A DNA stretch of 16,421 bases from an uncultured beta proteobacterium. GTDB lineage: Bacteria > Pseudomonadota > Gammaproteobacteria > Burkholderiales > Burkholderiaceae. This document shows, piece after piece, positions 6,215 to 13,052 of this stretch. The DNA lies in the NCBI GenBank assembly GCA_903843315.1, contig CAIMPQ010000007.1, forward strand, positions 1 through 16,421. Reading direction: 5' to 3'. A program made the position numbers and the translations under genes. The notes below the pieces were generated by a model. That model was not told where the DNA came from, ran no database searches, and saw nothing but the letters and a program-made list of their open reading frames with translations. How positions within the stretch are numbered: the stretch's first letter is position 1; every line of letters starts with the position of its first letter.

Positions 6215-8815
6215 TTAAGCGCCTAAAGCCTCAAGTAATTCGGTCTCAAGTTGTATCTGTAGTTTTGGGTTCTTGCCAAGATTGGCAGCGTCTAATAACA
6301 AGATATCTTCCACTCTTTCACCTAGCGTATTAATTCTGGCAGTATGAATAGAGACCTGATGTTTTGCTAATACCCTAGAGATTGTGTAGAGCAAGCCAGT
6401 ACGGTCACTTGCAGAAAGTGCGAGTGTGTAATATCTACCGCGATCATCTGGCACCATATGTACCCTGGGTTGTATCGGGAAAGTGCGGGATTGCCTGGAA
6501 AGACGACCCATACTTGGATGTGGCAATGGATCTGCATTAGTTAATGCAGATGTCAATTCAAACTCCACCAGTTGGATGATGTCACGATAGCTACCGCCTT
6601 CATCGACCAAGTTACTTCCAGAGATTTGAAAGGTATCTAAGGCATAGCCATGACGAGTTGTGTGAATGCGTGCATCCCAAATTGAGAAACCATGTCTTTC
6701 AAAATAAGCACAGATGCGTGCAAACAGGTCTTCTTGGTCTTTTACGTAGACAGCCACTTGCAGACCTTCACCAATTGGTGAGAGTCGTGCGCGGACGATA
6801 GGCTGTTCGCTATTGACTTTGTTATATAGATGGCGTGTAAGCCAAGCGATATCAGATGAATCCTGCCTAAGGAAGAAGGCAACATCTAATTGCTGCCATA
6901 GGTCTTCATAAGAGTCATCATTGATGCCATAGAGGCGTAATTTTGCGCGGGATTCTTCTTGATGCTGCGCTAGCTCTGAAGAGGCATCTGGTTTTGCGCC
7001 GCCTAAGACCCTGAGAGTTGCACGATAAAGGTCTTCTAGCAGTTTCCCCTTCCAAGCATTCCAAACTTTGGGGCTTGTACCGCGCACATCCGCTACAGTT
7101 AATAAGTAAAGGGCAGTCAGATGGCGTTCGTCACCCACCTTTTTAGCAAATGCCCTCACTACATCTGGGTCGGTGATGTCTTGCTTCTGGGCGACCTGAC
7201 TCATATTGAGATGTTCTGCAACCAACCATACCAGTAACTCAGTATCTTTTTTATCTAAGCCATGATCTTTAGCAAACTTTCGGGTATCCGCTTTGCCAAG
7301 CTGCGAGTGATCGCCGCCCCGGCCTTTAGCAATGTCGTGAAAGAGTGCTGCAATTACCAGTAACCAAGGTTTTTCAAAGTGAGCGATCAAGCTGCTACAG
7401 AAAGGGAACTCATGGGTGTATTCAATCACCATGAAGCGACGTACATTGCGAAGCACCATTAAGATATGTTGATCAACCGTATAAACGTGGAATAAGTCAT
7501 GTTGCATCTGCCCTACAATCCTACGAAACGCAGGGAGGTAACGACCTAATACACTGCTTCGGTTCATTAACTGAAATGCACGACTCACACCTTCTGGCTG
7601 TTTCAGAATCTCCATAAAGAGTGCGCGATTGATTGGGTTGGCACGCCACTTACTATCCATCTTTTGGCGAGCGTTATAGAGAGCTCTAAAAATGGTGGCA
7701 GAGAGACTTTTCACATTGGCAGTTTGCGCAAAGACCAAAAAAGTTCGCAAAATTTGTTCGGGGTGTTTTTGGTATAGCTGTGGATCAGTAATATCTAGAA
7801 CACCCTGTCTTTCAATGAAATACTCATTGCCTTCACCTGGTATGGGGTGGGTAGTCTTGGATTCTTGCGGAAAGAGTAAGGCTTCAATATTTTGTAAGAG
7901 CACATCGTTCAACTGCGTGACTGCTTTTGCTGCCCAGTAGTAGCGACGCATAATCGCTTCACTGGCTTGACGTGATGATTCTTCTTGAATACCCATTGAG
8001 GCCGCTAAGGCAGCTTGCCAGTCAAAGGCGAGGACATCTTGCCTACGTCCGGCCAGTAAGTGGAGATTAGCACGCAGTATTTCTAAAAACCGCTGATTAC
8101 GGTTTAGCTCAGTCAGTTCACGTTGGGTTACTAAGCCAGCTTGGTTCAAATCCTTAAAAGTATTACCTAGTAGTGCCGCTTTGCTAACCCAAGAGATCAC
8201 CTGCAAATCCCGCAAGCCCCCGGGACTTTCTTTGCAATTGGGCTCCAATGAATAAGGGGTGTCTTGGTATTTATAGTGACGTTGGATTTGTTCTGCTTGT
8301 TTAGCCTGAAAGAAGGCTTTAGGATCTAGGGCACTTTCATAGGCTTTAGCAAATTCCTTAAAGAGCTGTTTTTTTCCGCAAAGAAGGCGTGACTCAAGTA
8401 AAGAGGTTCGTACGGTGATATCTTGCTCTGATTCAGAAATGCATTCAGCTACAGTTCTTACTGAAGAGCCAATCTCTAAGCCGGTATCCCAGCAGCTCGC
8501 GACGAACTGTTCTATTTTTTTGGATAGAGATGCGGCTAATTTTTCATCTGCTGGCAGCAATATCAAAATATCAATATCAGAATAGGGGAATAAAGCACCC
8601 CTACCAAAGCCCCCAACTGCAACAAGAGCGGCTTCATTGCTGAGCCCGCAACTATTCCATAAATGAACTAATAGCTCATCACTGAGTTTGCTCAGTTGTT
8701 TAGTCAGTTTGCTAACAGCTTGTGTTTCCCTAAACTCTGCGTAGGCAATTTCTCGAGCGGTGCGCAGACTTGCTGCATCCGTAATACTCTTTGCCGCTTG
8801 CTGCATCATGCTCAT
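6215..8815 (-). CDS. glnD: Bifunctional uridylyltransferase/uridylyl-removing enzyme GlnD
   Basis: GlnD senses glutamine and adds or removes UMP on PII proteins (GlnB/GlnK), thereby setting glutamine synthetase activity and nitrogen gene expression. From the ATG at 8815 it is 866 residues, within the usual 850-900 range. Domains in order are a nucleotidyltransferase with GGFGRG (68-73) and metal-binding SDID (Asp80, Asp82); the family block CKESPGGLRDL (194-204); an HD hydrolase for UMP removal, with His443 in FHVYTVDQH and His493-Asp494 in LFHDIAKGRGGDHS; and two C-terminal ACT domains (about 687-745 and 796-866), the second beginning YTLALSASDRTGLLY. All catalytic marks are intact. ATGs at 8809 and 8806 are alternative starts, and no strong ribosome site distinguishes them. 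It starts 4 nt after map, so the two are probably cotranscribed. Confidence 0.95.
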   Translation of the reverse strand: MSMMQQAAKSITDAASLRTAREIAYAEFRETQAVSKLTKQLSKLSDELLVHLWNSCGLSNEAALVAVGGFGRGALFPYSDIDILILLPADEKLAASLSKKIEQFVASCWDTGLEIGSSVRTVAECISESEQDITVRTSLLESRLLCGKKQLFKEFAKAYESALDPKAFFQAKQAEQIQRHYKYQDTPYSLEPNCKESPGGLRDLQVISWVSKAALLGNTFKDLNQAGLVTQRELTELNRNQRFLEILRANLHLLAGRRQDVLAFDWQAALAASMGIQEESSRQASEAIMRRYYWAAKAVTQLNDVLLQNIEALLFPQESKTTHPIPGEGNEYFIERQGVLDITDPQLYQKHPEQILRTFLVFAQTANVKSLSATIFRALYNARQKMDSKWRANPINRALFMEILKQPEGVSRAFQLMNRSSVLGRYLPAFRRIVGQMQHDLFHVYTVDQHILMVLRNVRRFMVIEYTHEFPFCSSLIAHFEKPWLLVIAALFHDIAKGRGGDHSQLGKADTRKFAKDHGLDKKDTELLVWLVAEHLNMSQVAQKQDITDPDVVRAFAKKVGDERHLTALYLLTVADVRGTSPKVWNAWKGKLLEDLYRATLRVLGGAKPDASSELAQHQEESRAKLRLYGINDDSYEDLWQQLDVAFFLRQDSSDIAWLTRHLYNKVNSEQPIVRARLSPIGEGLQVAVYVKDQEDLFARICAYFERHGFSIWDARIHTTRHGYALDTFQISGSNLVDEGGSYRDIIQLVEFELTSALTNADPLPHPSMGRLSRQSRTFPIQPRVHMVPDDRGRYYTLALSASDRTGLLYTISRVLAKHQVSIHTARINTLGERVEDILLLDAANLGKNPKLQIQLETELLEALGA

Positions 8816-8819
8816 TGAC

Positions 8820-9656
8820 TTAGGCGCTAGCCAAGCTTGGTCTAAAAGAGAGGCCTGTAACGCAATCCGGAGGAGGGTTACTGCCTTCAGACCAAGTGAG
8901 TACTTCAACACCGGCTTGGGTAACGAGGAGGGTATGTTCCCATTGGGCCGAAAGGCTACGATCTTTAGTCTTCACAGTCCATTGATCGGGCATCGTACGA
9001 ATATCTCGACGGCCGGCGTTAATCATGGGTTCGATAGTGAATGTCATACCGGCAACTAGCTTTTCACCAGTACCAGGTTTGCCATAGTGAAGAATTTGTG
9101 GGTCTTGGTGGAATACTTTACCAATGCCGTGACCGCAGTACTCACGTACTACGGAATAACCTGCTTTTTCTGCATGCGTTTGAATCACGTAACCAATATC
9201 GCCCAGTGATGCCCCAGGTTTTACTTGGGCAATACCAAGCCACATACATTCAAAAGTAATTTGTGTGAGACGTTTTGCCATCACAGAAACTTCGCCCACC
9301 ATAAACATACGGCTCGTATCACCGTAGTAGCCATCAGGTGTAATGACAGTGATATCTAAATTAACAACATCACCGCTCTTAAGAACCTTATCTCCAGGAA
9401 TGCCGTGACAAATGACATCATTTACAGAGGTACAAATCGATGCCGGAAAGGGTGGATAGCCTGGAGGCTGATAATTGAGTGGTGCTGGGATGGTTTTTTG
9501 GACATCCCGCATATAGGTATGGCAAATATTGTCCAGCTCACCAGTGGTCACTCCAGCCTTGACGTGTGGAGCTACATGATCGAGGACTTCGCTAGCCAAA
9601 CGTCCAGCCTCACGCATCCCTAAGATGTCTTTTTCTGCAGTAAATACACTATTCAT
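8820..9656 (-). CDS. map: Type I methionine aminopeptidase
   Basis: This enzyme removes the N-terminal methionine from new proteins in the cytoplasm. It is 278 residues from the ATG at 9656, slightly longer than E. coli Map (264) because of a proline-containing C-terminal tail. The metal ligands are all visible: Asp101 (VVNLDITV), Asp113 (GYYGDTSRMF), His176 (YCGHGIG), Glu209 (TFTIEP) and Glu240 (AQWEHT). His84 in CHGIPG is the substrate-contacting residue. The start gives MNSVFTAEKDILGMREAGR, matching the family's normal N-terminus, and is preceded by AAGG. An in-frame GTG at 9695 would add 13 residues and is less likely. It lies divergent to rpsB, as in many betaproteobacteria, and is followed by glnD. 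Confidence 0.95.
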   Translation of the reverse strand: MNSVFTAEKDILGMREAGRLASEVLDHVAPHVKAGVTTGELDNICHTYMRDVQKTIPAPLNYQPPGYPPFPASICTSVNDVICHGIPGDKVLKSGDVVNLDITVITPDGYYGDTSRMFMVGEVSVMAKRLTQITFECMWLGIAQVKPGASLGDIGYVIQTHAEKAGYSVVREYCGHGIGKVFHQDPQILHYGKPGTGEKLVAGMTFTIEPMINAGRRDIRTMPDQWTVKTKDRSLSAQWEHTLLVTQAGVEVLTWSEGSNPPPDCVTGLSFRPSLASA

Positions 9657-9700
9657 GCCTTGATTATCAACGACTTGGCAGTTTTTAGTTTGCACTAATC

Positions 9701-9715
9701 GCCTAAATTTTAGGC
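9701..9715. repeat. Perfect 7-bp palindrome upstream of map
   Basis: GCCTAAA-T-TTTAGGC is a perfect inverted repeat with a one-base centre, 45 bases upstream of the map ATG. On the minus strand it contains TAAAAT, which could serve as the map -10 box. That would put the palindrome right over the promoter, as an operator would be. No -35 box is convincing and no known regulator is recognised, so the role is open. Confidence 0.5.
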
Positions 9716-9744
9716 AATTACCCCATTTTTAGGGCTCCTAACCA

Positions 9745-9772
9745 CGGTTTTGCACCCTGCCCACCCGGTTTT
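9745..9772. repeat. Two direct CGGTTTT repeats, 21 bp apart
   Basis: CGGTTTT occurs at 9745-9751 and again at 9766-9772, each preceded within a few bases by ACC. The 21-bp pitch equals two helical turns, so a protein could bind both on one face of the DNA. They lie about 40-65 bp upstream of the rpsB TATAAT box. This may be chance in a short region. Confidence 0.3.
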
Positions 9773-9810
9773 AAGTGAGGAAGGACTGGCTAGAGCATTG
9801 ATATTTAAGC

Positions 9811-9816
9811 TATAAT
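9811..9816 (+). promoter_or_regulatory. Probable -10 box of the rpsB-tsf promoter
   Basis: TATAAT is a perfect consensus -10 hexamer 108 bases upstream of rpsB. The corresponding -35 position (about 9788-9793, GGCTAG) does not resemble TTGACA, and there is no TG extension before the -10. Transcription would begin near 9823 and give a leader of about 100 nt. The position upstream of a ribosomal protein gene fits; activity is inferred. Confidence 0.55.
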
Positions 9817-9850
9817 TTTGGTCTCAGGTCTATTTTTGACTTGAAATCCC

Positions 9851-9900
9851 GAGTTGAGCCTTCCAGGGTGGCGCTTTTTAGCGCAGCTAGGACTCAACTT
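9851..9900 (+). promoter_or_regulatory. Structured rpsB mRNA leader hairpin
   Basis: GAGTTGAG (9851-9858) pairs with CTCAACTT (9893-9900) to give an eight-pair outer stem with one G-U. CCT/AGG can extend it past a bulged A. Inside, GCGC-TTTTTA-GCGC (9871-9884) forms a second hairpin. The element ends 14 bases before the AGGAG of rpsB and has no following T-tract, so it is not a terminator. In E. coli the rpsB leader is folded and bound by S2 for feedback control; this element is placed to act likewise, but I cannot show homology to it. Confidence 0.5.
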
Positions 9901-9914
9901 TAGAACCAACCCTT

Positions 9915-9919
9915 AGGAG
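9915..9919 (+). promoter_or_regulatory. Shine-Dalgarno of rpsB
   Basis: AGGAG lies five bases before the ATG at 9925 and confirms that start. It sits just downstream of the leader hairpin, so folding there could affect access to it. Confidence 0.75.
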
Positions 9920-9924
9920 AAGTT

Positions 9925-10674
9925 ATGTCAGTAACTATGCGTCAAATGCTGGAAGCCGGTTGCCATTTTGGTCACCAAACCCGTTTCTGGTCCCCAAGAA
10001 TGGCCCCTTACATTTTCGGCCATCGCAACAAAATTCACATTATCAATTTGGAAAAAACCTTGCCAATGTTTCAGGACGCCCTGAAATTTGCAAAACAAGT
10101 TGCTGCTAATCGTGGCACGATTTTATTTGTTGGTACAAAGCGTCAATCACGCGAGATCATTGCTGAAGAAGCTGCTCGTGCTGGTATGCCTTACATCGAC
10201 AGCCGTTGGTTGGGCGGTACGCTCACCAACTTCAAAACTGTTAAAGGTTCCCTCAAGCGTTTGAAAGATATGGCAGTTGCCAAGGAAGCTGGCGATTGGG
10301 AAAAGCTTTCTAAGAAAGAAGCTTTGACTAACGACCGCGATCTCGACAAATTGCAAAAAGCCCTTGGTGGTATTCAAGATTTAAATGGCGTTCCTGATGC
10401 AATTTTCGTAGTGGACGTTGGCTATCACAAGATTGCTATTACTGAAGCAAATAAGCTCGGCATTCCAGTAATCGCTGTAGTGGATACCAATCACTCACCA
10501 GAAGGTGTTGAATACATCATTCCTGGTAACGATGACTCCAGTAAGGCAGTTCTTCTTTATGCACGTGGGATTGCCGATGCAATCCTCGAAGGCAAAGCTA
10601 ACTCTGTTCAAGAAATCTTGACAGCCGTTAAAGAAGGCGAAGAAGAGTTTGTTGAAGAAGGGAAAGCTGAATAA
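9925..10674 (+). CDS. rpsB: 30S ribosomal protein S2
   Basis: S2 is a component of the 30S subunit and joins late in assembly. This copy has 249 residues, the normal size. It opens with the standard MSVTMRQMLEAGCHFGHQTR, followed by GHRNKIHIINLEKT, FVGTKRQ, DSRWLGGTLTNF, the coiled-coil arm rich in Lys/Glu (about residues 110-150), PDAIFVVDVGYHKIAITEAN and IPVIAVVDTNHSPEGVEYIIPGNDDS blocks, and an acidic tail. Nothing is missing. It begins the rpsB-tsf operon, divergent to map, behind a structured leader. Its stop codon shares a base with the tsf start (TAATG), so the two should be translationally coupled. Confidence 0.98.
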   Translation: MSVTMRQMLEAGCHFGHQTRFWSPRMAPYIFGHRNKIHIINLEKTLPMFQDALKFAKQVAANRGTILFVGTKRQSREIIAEEAARAGMPYIDSRWLGGTLTNFKTVKGSLKRLKDMAVAKEAGDWEKLSKKEALTNDRDLDKLQKALGGIQDLNGVPDAIFVVDVGYHKIAITEANKLGIPVIAVVDTNHSPEGVEYIIPGNDDSSKAVLLYARGIADAILEGKANSVQEILTAVKEGEEEFVEEGKAE

Positions 10675-11558
10675 TGGCTGCTATTACCGCTGCAATGGTT
10701 GGTGAGTTACGTGCCAAAACGGATGCTCCAATGATGGAGTGCAAAAAAGCTTTGACTGAGGCTGATGGTGATATGGCTCGCGCAGAAGAAATTCTGCGTG
10801 TAAAGCTTGGTAGCAAAGCTGGTAAAGCAGCTTCCCGTGTAACGGCTGAAGGTATTGTTGTTTCCTATATTGATGGCAACACAGGGGCTTTGCTCGAAGT
10901 GAACTGCGAAACCGATTTCGTTTCTAAGAATGATGACTTCTTGGCATTTACAAGCGAGTGCGTGAAGTTAATTGCTGAAAAGAATCCAGCAGACGTAGCT
11001 GCATTGCTTGCATTGCCAATGAATGGTCAAACTGTTGATGAAGTTCGTAGCGCATTGATTGGTAAGATCGGTGAAAACATCATGCCACGTCGTTTCAAGC
11101 GTTTCACTAGTGGTAGCAAATTGGTCTCTTATCTCCACGGTACTCGTATTGGCGTAATGGTCGAGTTTGAAGGTGATGAGATTGCAGCTAAAGATGTGGC
11201 AATGCATATTGCTGCAATGAAGCCAGTAGCTCTGTCGATCGCTGATGTTCCTGCTGAATCTATTGCTGTAGAGCGTAGCGTTGCGGTTCAAAAGGCTGCT
11301 GAATCCGGTAAACCACCAGAAATCGTTGAGAAGATGGTTGAAGGTTCTATCCAGAAATACCTCAAAGAGGTTTCTTTATTGAATCAAACTTTCGTAAAGA
11401 ACGATAAGCAAACCGTTGAACAGATGCTCAAGGCTGCAAATACAACAATCCAGGGTTTCACCATGTTTGTTGTAGGTGAGGGCATTGAAAAGCGTCAAGA
11501 TGACTTTGCCGCTGAAGTAGCTGCTCAGGTAGCTGCTGCCTCTAAAGCAACTGCATAA
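10674..11558 (+). CDS. tsf: Elongation factor Ts
   Basis: EF-Ts is the guanine nucleotide exchange factor for EF-Tu. It is 294 residues, a little longer than E. coli EF-Ts (283), as is common in betaproteobacteria. The N-terminal module resembles a UBA domain (about residues 4-45, ITAAMVGELRAKTDAPMMEC). The exchange motif TDFV is at 80-83, in CETDFVSKNDDF. The core and C-terminal helix follow, ending in an alanine-rich tail. The ATG overlaps the rpsB stop by one base. AAGGGA ten bases upstream, within the end of rpsB, can serve as the ribosome site. A strong hairpin terminator follows 41 nt after the stop. Confidence 0.98.
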   Translation: MAAITAAMVGELRAKTDAPMMECKKALTEADGDMARAEEILRVKLGSKAGKAASRVTAEGIVVSYIDGNTGALLEVNCETDFVSKNDDFLAFTSECVKLIAEKNPADVAALLALPMNGQTVDEVRSALIGKIGENIMPRRFKRFTSGSKLVSYLHGTRIGVMVEFEGDEIAAKDVAMHIAAMKPVALSIADVPAESIAVERSVAVQKAAESGKPPEIVEKMVEGSIQKYLKEVSLLNQTFVKNDKQTVEQMLKAANTTIQGFTMFVVGEGIEKRQDDFAAEVAAQVAAASKATA

Positions 11559-11569
11559 ATAGCTGTTTT

Positions 11570-11581
11570 GGGGCTTGCCCC
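11570..11581 (+). other. Small CUUG-loop hairpin after tsf
   Basis: GGGG-CTTG-CCCC forms a short G/C-only stem with a CUUG loop, a loop type known to be stable. It starts 11 bases after the tsf stop and precedes the main terminator. It has no T-tract of its own, so it more likely protects the mRNA 3' end or assists termination than terminates alone. The function is inferred. Confidence 0.4.
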
Positions 11582-11599
11582 AGATGGTCGGTAATACCC

Positions 11600-11640
11600 A
11601 AAAGGGCATAGAAACTCCGGTTTCTATGCCCTTTTGTTTG
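11600..11640 (+). terminator. Strong intrinsic terminator of rpsB-tsf
   Basis: A perfect 15-bp inverted repeat runs 11600-11614 against 11621-11635, with an additional C-G pair closing the loop. The stem closes on C(TCCG)G, a UNCG-class tetraloop that is unusually stable in RNA. The right arm ends in TTTT followed by GTTTG. The left arm begins with AAAA, so the structure is symmetric enough to work on both strands. It separates rpsB-tsf from pyrH. Confidence 0.88.
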
Positions 11641-11663
11641 ATCTTTCCTAAGCCCTTTATAAT
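11634..11663 (+). promoter_or_regulatory. Probable pyrH promoter
   Basis: TATAAT at 11658-11663 is a perfect -10 box. TTGTTT at 11634-11639 is a partial -35 match with an 18-bp spacer, and it uses the T-tract of the preceding terminator. The start would be near 11670, leaving a leader of about 74 nt before pyrH. A second A+T box at 11674 (TATAAA) has no -35. This promoter would make pyrH-frr and perhaps the downstream genes independent of rpsB-tsf. Confidence 0.6.
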
Positions 11664-11700
11664 TTGGCAGAGATATAAAAAAGCGCTTAAAGATCAATAA

Positions 11701-11723
11701 GCTAAGTAAGCAATTTACTTGGC
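11701..11723 (+). other. Hairpin in the pyrH leader
   Basis: GCTAAGTAA (11701-11709) pairs with TTACTTGGC (11715-11723), giving nine pairs including one U-G, around the five-base loop GCAAT. It lies just upstream of the weak ribosome site of pyrH and lacks a T-tract. It could affect pyrH translation or RNA stability; this is inference. Confidence 0.4.
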
Positions 11724-11743
11724 AAATTACGGAAAATAAAAAC

Positions 11744-12454
11744 ATGCCAGGCTACAAACGCGTCCTCCTCAAATTATCCGGTGAAGCCCTTATGGGTGAC
11801 GATGCTTTTGGCATCAATCCAGTCACCATCGACGCCATGGTTGCTGAGATTGCGCAAGTGGTAAATAGCGGTGTAGAGCTTGCCATCGTGATCGGTGGCG
11901 GAAACATTTTCCGCGGTGTTGCTGGGGGTGCAGCCGGTATGGATCGCGCAACTGCCGACTATATGGGGATGTTGGCTACTATGATGAACTCTCTCGCATT
12001 ACAAGATGCTTTGCGCCAAAAAGGGGTAGAGGCGCGCGTGCAATCTGCTCTCCGAATGGATCAGGTAGTTGAGCCATACATTCGCCCCCGTGCAATTCGG
12101 GCAATGGGTGAGGGCAAAGTGGTAATTTTTGCCGCAGGTACTGGCAATCCCTTCTTTACCACCGATACTGCAGCTGCTTTGCGTGGTGCCGAAATGGGCG
12201 TAGAAATAATGCTGAAGGCTACTAAGGTAGATGGCATCTATAGTGCTGACCCAGTCAAAGATCCCACAGCGACCCGCTACCAAACAATTACATTCGATGA
12301 GGCATTAATCAAAAACTTACAAGTCATGGATGCCACTGCATTTGCATTGTGTCGTGACCGTAAATTACCAATCAAAGTATTTTCGATTCTCAAGCCAGGC
12401 GCCTTGATGCGCGTGGTTCAGGGTGAACCTGAAGGTACCTTGGTGCACGTTTAA
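11744..12454 (+). CDS. pyrH: UMP kinase (uridylate kinase)
   Basis: PyrH phosphorylates UMP to UDP, feeding all pyrimidine nucleotides; bacterial enzymes are hexamers activated by GTP. This protein has 236 residues, the standard length, and belongs to the amino-acid-kinase fold. Visible blocks are KLSGEALMGD near the start (10-19), the nucleotide-binding GGGNIFRG (51-58), DRATADYMGMLATMMNSLAL (67-86) and TGNPFFTTDTAAALRG (133-148). The latter binds UMP and ATP. KVDGIYSADP follows at 161-170. The ATG follows only a weak GGAAAA, so expression may depend on the leader hairpin region. frr follows with 11 nt between. Confidence 0.97.
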   Translation: MPGYKRVLLKLSGEALMGDDAFGINPVTIDAMVAEIAQVVNSGVELAIVIGGGNIFRGVAGGAAGMDRATADYMGMLATMMNSLALQDALRQKGVEARVQSALRMDQVVEPYIRPRAIRAMGEGKVVIFAAGTGNPFFTTDTAAALRGAEMGVEIMLKATKVDGIYSADPVKDPTATRYQTITFDEALIKNLQVMDATAFALCRDRKLPIKVFSILKPGALMRVVQGEPEGTLVHV

Positions 12455-12461
12455 TAGGAGG
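12455..12461 (+). promoter_or_regulatory. Shine-Dalgarno of frr
   Basis: TAGGAGG begins directly after the pyrH stop and lies four bases before the frr ATG at 12466. It is a near-perfect anti-16S match, consistent with the high demand for ribosome recycling factor. Confidence 0.8.
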
Positions 12462-12465
12462 CCAG

Positions 12466-13026
12466 ATGTCTGCAGCAGAAATTAAAACCAATACCGATCA
12501 AAAGATGCAAAAGTCTCTTGATGCTTTGAAAACCAATTTAGCCAAGATTCGTTCTGGACGCGCTAACCCAGGAATTTTGGAGCACATTCAAGTGGATTAC
12601 TACGGTAACCCTACCCCATTGAGTCAGGTTGCTAGCCTAGGTTTAGCTGATGCCCGCACCATCAATGTTCAACCATTTGAAAAGACGATGGTGGCAGTAA
12701 TTGAAAAGGCGATCCGTGATTCTGATTTGGGTTTAAATCCTGCCTCACAAGGTACTGTCATTCGTGTTCCTATGCCTGCGTTGACTGAAGAGCGTCGTCG
12801 TGATTTGACAAAAGTCGTTAAGAACGAGGGTGAAGAGACCAAGATCGCGGTACGTAATTTACGGCGTGATGCGAATGAGCATCTCAAGCGCTTAACTAAA
12901 GATAAAGAAATTTCCGAAGATGAAGAGCGTCGTGCTACCGATGAAATTCAGAAGATGACAGATAAGGCTGTGATTGACGTCGATAAGGTTGTCTCTGAAA
13001 AAGAAAAAGAGATCATGACGGTTTAA
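12466..13026 (+). CDS. frr: Ribosome recycling factor
   Basis: RRF works with EF-G to split the post-termination ribosome. It has 186 residues, the normal size. The long helical domain I is formed by the N-terminus and by the Lys/Glu/Arg-rich C-terminal half, including DLTKVVKNEGEETKIAVRNL and RRDANEHLKRL, where the conserved arginine cluster binds 23S rRNA. Domain II is the central part, with IQVDYYGNPTPLSQVA and INVQPFEK. The signature LAKIRSGRANP (25-35) is intact. It is cotranscribed with pyrH, and uppS follows after a 26-nt spacer with no hairpin. Confidence 0.97.
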   Translation: MSAAEIKTNTDQKMQKSLDALKTNLAKIRSGRANPGILEHIQVDYYGNPTPLSQVASLGLADARTINVQPFEKTMVAVIEKAIRDSDLGLNPASQGTVIRVPMPALTEERRRDLTKVVKNEGEETKIAVRNLRRDANEHLKRLTKDKEISEDEERRATDEIQKMTDKAVIDVDKVVSEKEKEIMTV

Positions 13027-13052
13027 GTACCCGATTGAATTTTTAGCTTCTT

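Noticed and set aside
8816..8911. N-terminal extension of glnD by 32 residues into map
   Set aside because: It would overlap the conserved map C-terminal coding region by 92 bases in another frame. GlnD is of normal length from the ATG at 8815, four bases after the map stop.
9657..9695. GTG start of map at 9695
   Set aside because: The added 13 residues have no family counterpart. The ATG at 9656 gives the usual N-terminus and has AAGG upstream.
9836..9841. TTGACT as an rpsB -35 box
   Set aside because: At 16-18 bp downstream there is only GC-rich leader stem sequence, with no -10 box. The TATAAT at 9811 is upstream of it.
11542..11745. 67-codon open frame on the minus strand across the tsf-pyrH gap
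   Set aside because: It runs through the terminator hairpin and the pyrH promoter region, and its composition is not protein-like.
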